From Cryptomeria japonica (Eukaryota > Streptophyta > Pinopsida > Cupressales > Cupressaceae): a DNA stretch of 64,000 bases. The position numbers and the translations under genes were made by a program. A model generated the notes under the pieces. That model searched no databases and was not told where the DNA came from. It saw nothing but the letters and a program-made list of their open reading frames with translations. Position 1 is the stretch's first letter, and every line of letters starts with the position of its first letter. Below are positions 56,579-64,000 of the stretch, piece after piece. The stretch is taken from positions 440,537,213 through 440,601,212 of the forward strand of contig NC_081407.1 in NCBI RefSeq assembly GCF_030272615.1, in the 5' to 3' direction.

Positions 56579-57753
56579 TGTAAAGCGGAAAATCGTGGTC
56601 AAACCCTAGTTGGTCTCCCCTCTTCTAACTCCAAGGAGAGAGAAGGGAGGTTCGCTAGGATTCGATGGGTTTTCACTTAGGGGGAAGACTTTACATTCAA
56701 AAGAGGGGTTGAAACTCATAAGATTCAATCCCACACGATGTAAGATTGGATGCTAAATGAATTTCAAGGGTTAGGAAAGCAAGGCTACCCTCTTTTGTAA
56801 AGAATGTTGATTAAGGAAATTAAGCTAAGGATGCATAGAAAGTCATAAAGATTCGCTTATAAACTGAGTTCGGGTTATAGGATGAAGCTGCGGACCTGGA
56901 ATTAGCAGTAAAATGTCGATACGGCGCTGTCCTGCAAATTTGAGTAAAAGTTGTTGGGACGATGGCGCCCGGCGCCACGGTCCTCCGAAAAATCCGCGAA
57001 ACGAAGGGGGATCTGTTCGTCTCTGCACAAGGATTCCAGATCTTCAATTTCAGCCGCGTACCTGCAACCTACACACAGAAAAGCGAAGATGATTGGGGGG
57101 TTAGGGATTAGGGGTTTGCCTTTAGGTCAAACCCCGGTTTTGGAATTAACCAAGAAATGAGCAAGAGCTGTAAATGTAAATGACTGTAAAACAAGTACTA
57201 ATACCTTGTTCTAAGGATGTTTGTATCCTTATGTGCGAAGGTTTAGATGTTGTATGTTGTATGTTGTATGTTGTATGTGATCTCCTCTTCAATGGTTGAA
57301 TCCTTGTCTTGAATGCAACACTTAGCCTTGAATGGAGACTTGGAATGATCAATTGCTTGAATGCTTGAATGCTTGAATGCTTGAGTATAATTTCCACGCT
57401 TTGTACACATATCCTCTTCATCTCAAATGAGAGAGAAAAATGTAGTTTATATACTTGTCAATTAGGGTTGATAGACTGATTTTCCCGACCTTAGGCCGAC
57501 CAGGGAAGTATATTTCCAAATTGCAATCAAAAAGACCCAATATCACTTAGGAAACCGGGCCCAAAATAGGACCCAGGGACCAGGGCGCTGGGCGCTCTGG
57601 TCCCACCTCCCGGGACATCAGGGTGCTTGAAAAATGCAGTTTTCAGTGTCGTGAGCAAGTTTCGGGGTCTCCATTCAGGTTGCGTGTTGTGTCGCCATTG
57701 TGAAGACCGAAATGCAGTCGAAATTGCAAGTGTCGCAATTTTAGGACGCTACA
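56579..57753 (-). repeat. Z 5' LTR (1175 bp)
   Basis: Functional upstream LTR of the minus-strand element. It has TG...CA ends and one copy of the 31-bp GC-rich unit. Confidence 0.97.
57445..57453 (-). promoter_or_regulatory. Probable TATA box of Z 5' LTR
   Basis: TATATAAAC on the minus strand, followed by a CT-rich stretch (TTTTTCTCTCTCATTTGAG). The same sequence is in the 3' LTR at 50831-50839. It would start transcription roughly 300 bp into the LTR. Confidence 0.6.
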
Positions 57754-57758
57754 CATAT

Positions 57759-58249
57759 CAGTTTTGCTTTCAAGTTAACACAGTTGATTCTTCATTTTCT
57801 CCTATCTCTTCATCATCTTTTCCAAATCTATCTTCTTACTAACACCTTTTCTAAATCAAGAGGCACAATCAACAATGTATTATGTCACAACAAAAACATT
57901 CATATAGGTTGCATATCATTTTAAGTTCATTTGCTATTAATTAGATTGCATTATCACTTACATTATTACTCAAGCTTTATTGCATTAGATTGATTTAGAT
58001 AAATATCATATCATTTTAGACTCGTTATCATATAGAAGCATTAGTTACACAACCATATCATCACATTGCATAAAATAGAATACACTCGAATCATAAAATG
58101 CATCACGCATAACACATCGAATATACACATCATATAGAACCATACATCATAGAAATAACACAAGGCATGTAGAACATCACCAACATGCATATCATATGTA
58201 TCTCAAAAAGTGTCAGAATATATCATGTCAAGCACAAGACAAAGTGTCT
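57759..58249. other. X internal DNA between Z and the PMD gene
   Basis: AT-rich with many ATCATAT/ACATCATA-type short repeats. I see no gene. Confidence 0.5.
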
Positions 58250-60678
58250 CAACCGACACTGCCCATATCCCCAGGTGGATCCTATCTGCTCGATCCTGCC
58301 CCAAGATGACTTGATGATGCCCTAGGAGGACCCATCATGCCTGGGCTACTCATCCGTCGACTCATGTCCCTGCTAGATCCACTCTGAAATCTATAAGCTT
58401 GATAGCTAGGCCCCCTCTGATCCTCAAGAATGACTCTCATATGTCTATCTGTAATATATAGCCTCCTAAGCAGCAGTGAAGAATCTATCTAACTATCTTC
58501 ACTCATCAGTCCCTGGGCCAAACAATTGATCATACACATCCATGACCACATGTGCCCTCTGCACTGCATCATCTTTCTCTTGATGGAGATGATCTTTATC
58601 CACAATAGCCCTATCCCTCTCTCCCTGCCTCTAAAGCACCATATGCTTTACAGAAGTGCTCCCTATCATCCATCTGATATTGTCACAATGTGACAAATAG
58701 ATCCTCTAAGCTCCTAATCTGAGCTCTCAAAACTTGCTCATCCTCACCCTCCTCCTTGCCACCTCCCTCTACAATTAGCGCATCCCCAACCTAGGGCATC
58801 TCAATGTCCTTCCTGCCATCATCCCCACCATGACTCCCTCCACTACTAGATGATCATGTCTCAAAATCATCACTCTCACTCCCATCTCGGTCAGAGCTGC
58901 TCATAGACTCAATGTCTCCACCGATGCCTACATCACCCTCACTATCCTCTCACTCTACCTCTATTGCTGCTACTACTACTATCAAACCAATCTGACCTCC
59001 ACCTTGCCCTCCTCCCCTATCTTGGCCTCCACCATCTCGCCCTCTCCCTCTACCTCTCCCTCTCCCTCCCTATGCCCTCCTATGTTGGATCTACTAAGGA
59101 GAGATAAGAATCGTAGGATCTGTCAAAGGTACTGGTATATGATGTACCCACCAAGCATCATAGTGCAGTGTGGCACTAGGATCTGCAACTCTGGCTGACC
59201 AACCACACTATAACGACCGAAGAGAATCCAACTCTACAATAACAACAAGAGGTTGTACACAAGCCCCCCCAATCCCCAATCTCTCATGTAATCCGAGCAA
59301 AGTAAGTTGTCACATCTGGCACAACCTGTACCTCCCCAAACTGACAGAGTACCCGTCCAGGTAGATGGATGTCATTAACCCCGTGTCTACCAATGTCTCG
59401 ACCAATGAGATACCGTTGTTGCCTACAATAAGGTAAATTTTGTGTATCATCAGCCCAACCGTGACAATCAAGATACGGTCTCCAAGAAAAATACTATAGT
59501 ATATCAATCTAATGTCTCCAGTAAAGGGTGTTCCCTGATGCCCTATGTCTAATGTCAAGCGTGTATCTATAGGCATATGGTTGCTCATCAGCAAGATCAC
59601 CATGAACCATTGGAGGAAAGATAGCCATATGCTCCCAAGCCCATACCTGGAGCAAAGTGATACCACGACCAATGGATTTCTACTCTAAATATACAATACC
59701 ATGCATCTGGTGATATAAAGTGGCTAATAAGAATGGATCCCAAGCAAAAACACATCTATCAATAATCATGTCTCGGATGACTCTACCCCATCTGACAGGG
59801 AAACCATGTGTCAGTCGATCAGAATAAGTAAGCCAAAAAAAACAAAGCACATAACCATAGTAAGGTCATTATAATTAAGATCATCCCATGGGATCTCTTA
59901 TTGACCCCGTATTGATAAATCCTCCTCGGAGCACTCGAACAAATCACACAGTCTGGCAACACCATCATCATGATCGAAAGTAACTTGGGCACCATGAATG
60001 GGAATATGAAGAACGTGCCACACATCCTCTAATGTGACTAATGTCTCACCAATAGGTAAATGAAACGAACAAGTCTCAGAATGCCATCGCTCAACTAAAG
60101 TAGTAATCATGGCCCTGTTGGGTGTAACCTCTGGCAAGTGCAATATCTGATATAAACCTATATGTTTGATCAAGGCAGTCTCCTCATCAGAAAGATCATA
60201 GCGACGCTTGAGACCATCTAGCCTTGTCTGCCTACCAACCAGGACAAGGTAATGTGCCTACAAGATGAAACACATGAAAATATTAAATACTATATTTGCA
60301 TGACAAAAATCAACTCATAAATTTTGGAAAATACAAAAAAAAATATCAATTGTGCACCATTAACATCAATTGCACACCATTAAGAGAAAGTGCGAATTAC
60401 TAAATGCAAATGCACATTACAAAACACGATTGCAAGCCAAATTAACAAGTGCGAATTACTAAAGTCAATTGCGCATAAGTATAATCAATTGCGAACAAAA
60501 CGACAGTCAATTGCGCATTGAATAAAAAAAATTGTTATGACAAAAACGTGAATTTTTTTGGAAAAACAAGCATAAATGAGCAAAGTTTTCGGAAAACTTA
60601 CCGGTCCTCCGTGTCGAGCGGTCTCTGATATGAACGCATTCGATCGGACAAGTGCAATCTCGCTCTGTGGCCCGCCAT
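58250..60678 (-). pseudogene. Plant mobile domain (PMD) protein gene, antisense in X, decayed
   Basis: Exon 1 (60678-60602) starts ATG: MAGHRARLHLSDRMRSYQRP. A canonical donor GTAAGT follows at 60601-60596 and an acceptor TTGTAG ends at 60258. Exon 2 reads LVGRQTRLDGLKRRYDLSDE, then ALIKHIGLYQILHLPEVTPN, VERWHSETCSFHLPIGETL, VTLEDVWHVLHIPIHG and, further on, IGRGITLLQVWAWEHMAIFP and DIHLPGRVLCQFGEVQVVPD. This is the aminotransferase-like PMD of MAIN/MAIL proteins, also known from MULE and Ty3-gypsy elements. Downstream come a Gly/Arg-rich or acidic tract (SMSSSDRDGSESDDFET), a helical region and a Ser/Arg tail (SSRDMSRRMSSPGMMGPPRA) to about 58250. Stops (TAA after SIRGQ, TAG, TGA) and frame changes show decay. 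The exon junction is out of frame by two bases. Confidence 0.82.
60258..60601 (-). other. Putative intron of the PMD gene with CAATTG motif cluster
   Basis: 344 bp with GTAAGT and TTGTAG borders on the minus strand. On the plus strand it holds TCAATTGCGC-type motifs at about 60350, 60370, 60466, 60486 and 60508 and GTGCGAATTACTAAA twice. Retention of an intron is easier for a gene transcribed opposite to the retroelement RNA. Confidence 0.6.
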
Positions 60679-61037
60679 CACGCTCAAAAGTCAAAGGAAA
60701 ACACTGAAATCAAGAAGAGCTCCACAAAATCAAATGTATGCAAATGAGCTAATTAAAGGGCATAATCACTATTCATAGCTCACAATTAGGGTTTTTACCT
60801 CTCCAACAGTTGCGGTCCTCCTGAACTTCAACATACTTGTAGCATAGTCAAACGAAATCAAAATTGCACAAAACTTCACACAGTTTCTCACTACGACGAT
60901 ATCAAAAAAATGGTCTCAATTTCATAATTTTTTGACCACTTTTTCCAAAGGGGCATATTTACACTATAAGCATCACCGAGGCATACTGGGGCAGATTTTT
61001 TTTGTTTTCTTTGAAACAACATCATCTCGACATTGTG
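60679..61037. other. X DNA upstream of the PMD gene
   Basis: Likely contains the promoter of the antisense gene. No clear TATA box or other element is seen; AATTAGGGTTTTTACC at about 60784 is AT-rich and unassigned. Confidence 0.35.
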
Positions 61038-61052
61038 TCAAAGAGGGGCAAA
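61038..61052 (+). other. X polypurine tract
   Basis: TCAAAGAGGGGCAAA immediately precedes the 3' LTR, whose first base TG has become CG. Confidence 0.8.
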
Positions 61053-62139
61053 CGTAGACACTGAAAAGTGTCTCTTTCATCATGTACTAATTATTCGTCC
61101 TAATTAATTAAGTAATTCTTTAATTATTTAATTAAGCTAATTATTCTTCTAAACTAACTCAATCAGCTTATTCAATGCTATTAATAATCCAATTTCTATT
61201 GTTTAAATAATTAATCAATCAAACCCATTTCTCAAATATTAATTATTTAACTAATTACGATTAATTCCCTTAATTAAATCATCTTTATTATTTAATTAAT
61301 CATATTTCCAATGTTTAAATAATTTTATTTAAATTATTTAATTAATTAATTATTCCTCCAATTCCCCAAATTGGAATTTCAAATAATTCCATCTAATTTC
61401 ATTTCTCTCAAATTCACACTTCCCCGAATGTGGATTCAATTAATTTCATCTAATTCCAAACCATCAAATTAACATTTCACCAAATCCGAATTTCAATTAA
61501 TTTTATGTGCATTTCAACATTTGAAAGTCCAAATTCAATTTCAATCGCGTACAACACATGTTGAAATCATAACTGATTGATCAAATCAGTTGACTAATTA
61601 ATTAACTCTCTAGTCTCCCCTTTTCACTCTAAATCATCTTTTCTAGCTAATCAATCAAATCAGTCATCTCCTAAATCTATTCAGTCATCTCCCTAATCTA
61701 TTCAGTTTACTATCTAATCTATTTAGTTGACTACTCAATCAAATGAGTTAACAAATCAATCAACTCTATTAACTGATCAATCTAAATCAGTTCACTCTCA
61801 ATCAAGACTTGAGTTCAAAATCCCTCCCCATTTATGTTGAAAATCTATATAAACAACATCATTTTCTCAATTCAAGCTAGATCACACTTTTCAAAAGCAA
61901 TTGCCAATCTATGCAGGAATTTCAGTGCAATGTCTGAGAGCCACCCACGCAATTTCAGAGAAAAAACAATGGAAGCTACAATGCGATTGAGGGGGTTTTT
62001 CAATTATTTAATTGTTTAATTATTTCATATTTACATTTATTATGTTGGTTTATGTTTGATTTTGTTTAATTAGTTAAGGATTTGTGATCGTCCTTATTTC
62101 CTGATTAAGCATATTAGATTCATGATTTCAAGCATGAAA
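61053..62139 (+). repeat. X 3' LTR
   Basis: Pairs with 11223-12315. It is followed by ATAAT, the right TSD. The TATA box (61846-61853) is kept. Confidence 0.9.
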
Positions 62140-63225
62140 ATAATAATATTTAATGTTAATTATCCTTGGGATATGGGAATGAATGAGTAGGTGTAGATTT
62201 GTATGGACTCAATAATTCTTCATTATGTGGATGACCTATGGAGCTGATTTCTATGTATTAGAGATAAAATTGCATCATGATGACTTGTAAATGTGGAATA
62301 AGAATATATACTTATGCAACTTGTAATAATACTAGGCATTAGGATGTGATATAGCAAAAAGACTATGTTCTTGTTCCATGTACTCTTATGTATTAGACTC
62401 GATGATGTAGAAACCATGATCTTGTAATAAGATGATGCATTATTATATGGTTCATGTTGTAGAAATGTTCATTATGTTGGGGATGAGAATTCTATGTTGA
62501 TTTAGGGGATTGAACGATTAGACTATGTTTATTCTTGTAGTATCACATGACCCTTGTATTGGTTTGGTAGCATGTAATCCTATTTGAAAGTAAATAAGTG
62601 CTTGTGGATATAATCTTACATATGTGTAGGGATAGAAATCTTGATGAGATGTGTAATGGTTGTGCTTAAGGAAATAATCTAGTTTCATATGTAGGAGAAG
62701 GATAAATGCATTTAGATTCATGATGTGTTAAGTGATTAATGAATAAACATGGGAAATAGGAACATTTGATTTGGTGCTTAAAACGAACCTAGATGGTAAA
62801 TGGGGATATGACAATATGCTTGAAGGTTCATAATCTCTTGATAGGAAAAGTATTGTGTAGATCTTAAATGGAATGAATGTTAAATTATATGAATGTGTTA
62901 TTGATAGGTTGTTAGCAAGTAGTGGCGTTAAGATACCCTAGGGAAAGAATGAATGGTTATGTGTGTATGGATATAATGTTACTTTCGTTTGTGTAGTAAG
63001 ATTGGTTATGTTTAAGTTATTTATGCATTCATGTTTTGTTATGATTTATACATGAGTTAAAAATAGAATTAAGTGATGCTCTAGTGGATCTTGTGAAGAT
63101 ATTATATGCAATGAAGTTATGATAGTTCCCTATGCAATGCTTTAGTAGATGTTTAAAAAAAAAAAATATCTCTATTTGTTAGCTAGATTAGTTATTTTCT
63201 CTAGGGTATTCTAGTGGGCATTACA
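62140..63225 (+). repeat. Solo LTR, segment 3
   Basis: The final 1.08 kb. GTAGTGGCGTTAAGATACCC at about 62921 matches GTAGTGATGTTAAAACACCC at about 29808 in Y's LTR. It ends GGGCATTACA, then TTACT. Confidence 0.88.
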
Positions 63226-63230
63226 TTACT

Positions 63231-64000
63231 AAATTTTAAAATTCATATTTAATTTTTTTTAAAATTCTTTATTTATATTGATGTATCTCATTTCATGTAT
63301 TAATATATTTATTTTCATGTATAGAACATGGATTTAAAATATTCAGAACCTAATTTCAATACTACACACATTGAGGCCCAAAGTTCAAAAAATTGTCCGA
63401 TAATTCGAACTGAGTCGGTTGGTTCAAATGGGTTCATTGAAACCGAAATGGACAAATTAATCGAATCAGTGGATGAAAATTTAAGATAGATGTTCAATGA
63501 TTTAGAATATTGCAGCCGAAGAATAGAAATGACATTTTTACTGCTATCTATATAGAGACAATTTTAGTTACCTAATATGAAAACTTGAAAATACAATTAT
63601 TTTTTCATGTATACGATGTTATGAACTATGGATTTTAATATGCTTGTGTTATGCATAGGAATGGTGTAATACATTTTATTAATCAAGCTATTGATATGCT
63701 TCGGATTTTTTGCATAAACATGTTCTTACACTTTATGCATTGTAATATGGCTTACACATTTTATTTGTGTGACTGATATTTGTGGTTATTGTATTAATGT
63801 AGATGTTGGATGGTTCAGATGAAAATTTATTGCACAAATTAAATTGCTATTTTCATTTTTTTGTTCATTTATGTGATTGATATTTGTGTTTATTTATTAA
63901 TTTATTATTATAGATGGTGGATGGTTTAGATGAATATGTTTATATACTTTATGGATGTTTATTTGAATACGTTGATTATTGAAATTGTAAATATTACAAA
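63231..64000. other. Flank to the right of the solo LTR, no gene seen
   Basis: Begins with the third fragment of the AT-rich repeat seen at 175-728. Later, a segment with GATATTTGTG...AGATGGTGGATGGTTTAGATG occurs twice (about 63773-63825 and 63878-63930). No coding region recognised. Confidence 0.5.

Larger units (their letters stand above)
49965..57753 (-). mobile_element. Young non-autonomous gag-protease LTR element Z
   Basis: CATAT flanks it at 49960-49964 and 57754-57758. On the minus strand: 5' LTR 57753-56579 (starts TGTAGCGTCC, ends CGCTTTACA), tRNA-Trp-type primer site, a 1.17 kb leader, one intact ORF (55404-51970), about 730 bp of untranslated DNA, a purine tract (AAAGTGGGGGCTAAA) and 3' LTR 51223-49965. 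RT, RNase H and integrase are absent, while the gag type (with an FHRQPGHDTEKC knuckle) belongs to the non-chromovirus (Athila/Tat-like) gypsy group. It therefore resembles TR-GAG-type elements that rely on proteins from a partner. The LTRs differ by about ten substitutions and 84 bp of repeat-number difference, so insertion was recent relative to Y and X. Confidence 0.95.
11223..62139 (+). mobile_element. LTR retroelement X carrying an antisense PMD gene, heavily nested
   Basis: Two LTRs of about 1.09 kb (11223-12315 and 61053-62139) enclose the element, and ATAAT flanks it at 11218-11222 and 62140-62144. A primer binding site follows the left LTR and a purine tract (AAAGAGGGGCAAA) precedes the right one, so X reads on the plus strand. 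Subtracting LINE 12980-15344, Y and Z leaves about 10.8 kb. Its own content is two decayed sense ORFs (12642-12911, 17002-17258), the start of a third (17403-17613), and an antisense plant-mobile-domain gene (58250-60678). No RT or integrase of X is visible; they were either absent (non-autonomous element) or lost by a deletion near 47550. The LTR right end is uncertain by a few bases because the expected CA is followed by extra shared bases. Confidence 0.85.
734..63225 (+). mobile_element. Solo LTR of a long-LTR Ty3-gypsy family, split by two nested insertions
   Basis: The LTR starts TGTAGTGCCC at 734 and ends GGGCATTACA at 63225. The 5 bases before it (TTACT, 729-733) are repeated exactly after it (63226-63230), the target-site duplication of one insertion. 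Removing the two insertions (3855-10763 and 11223-62139 with their own TSDs) leaves about 4.66 kb. This aligns along its length with the 5' LTR of Y (17614-21933 plus 29801-30058, about 4.58 kb): shared blocks lie at 1140-1250, 3080-3160, 3380-3600, 10770-10850 and 62908-63225. No internal gypsy region of this copy lies between matching TSDs, so it is a solo LTR made by LTR-LTR recombination before the later insertions. Divergence from Y's LTRs is high, so it is old. Confidence 0.9.

Noticed and set aside
59004..59364. Plus-strand ORF with Ser/Pro repeats
   Set aside because: Antisense of the Gly/Arg-rich part of the PMD gene.
734..63225. Reading 734-63225 as one giant 62 kb retrotransposon with LTRs 734-3854 and 62140-63225
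   Set aside because: The two end segments are different, non-overlapping parts of the same LTR and join through 10764-11222, so they make one solo LTR.
63380..63480. GGTTCAAATGG as a second pol III B box
   Set aside because: Differs from the B-box consensus at the critical CC end, and there is no A box, A-rich tail or TSD.
1..64000. CRISPR arrays, tRNA or rRNA genes, bacterial operons
   Set aside because: No regularly spaced identical repeats, no cloverleaf with intact A and B boxes other than the SINE, and all coding regions are eukaryotic transposon genes.

Overview
The window is plant nuclear DNA and holds no ordinary host gene that I can recognise. It is AT-rich and made almost entirely of transposable elements nested inside one another. 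The families are plant ones: a Tekay/Del-type Ty3-gypsy element with very long LTRs, a CACTA (En/Spm) transposon with an intron-containing transposase, plant L1-type LINEs with an RNase H domain, a tRNA-type SINE, a plant mobile domain (PMD) gene inside an LTR element, and a PIF1-like (Helitron) helicase end. This points to a seed plant with a large genome, possibly a gymnosperm; the species cannot be read from the sequence.

The layers resolve through target-site duplications (TSDs). (1) The base is an AT-rich flank holding a Helitron-type helicase end (1-174) and a diverged tandem repeat (175-728); a third repeat fragment reappears after 63231. (2) A solo LTR of about 4.66 kb sits in it, with TTACT at 729-733 and again at 63226-63230. 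It is cut into three pieces (734-3854, 10764-11222, 62140-63225). (3) Two elements broke that LTR: a 6.9 kb element with no recognisable genes (3855-10763, here W) and an LTR element spanning 11223-62139 (here X, TSD ATAAT, about 10.8 kb of its own sequence). (4) X was hit by a truncated LINE (12980-15344), by a Tekay-like gypsy element (17614-47550, here Y) and by a young gag-protease element on the minus strand (49965-57753, here Z, TSD CATAT). (5) Y was hit by a LINE of 7.85 kb in its 5' LTR (21934-29784, 16-bp TSD), by a SINE in its RNase H region (33294-33585) and by a 10.9 kb CACTA element in its integrase gene (34118-45062, TSD AAA).

Most coding regions are decayed. Y has gag, protease, RT, RNase H, integrase and chromodomain in the usual order, but about 17 premature stops, all TAG or TGA and all explicable by C-to-T (or G-to-A) change. 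The CACTA transposase gene is nearly complete, with clear introns and only two in-frame stops. Z is the youngest: its LTRs differ by about ten substitutions plus repeat-number changes, and it keeps an uninterrupted 1144-codon gag-protease ORF without RT, RNase H or integrase, so it must move in trans if it moves.

The items most worth a second look are a third ORF downstream of RNase H in the large LINE, inside its TSDs and joined to ORF2 by a TAATG overlap; the antisense intron-containing PMD gene of X with its clusters of CAATTG-centred motifs; and the family of GC-rich hairpins in Z's LTRs and leader.
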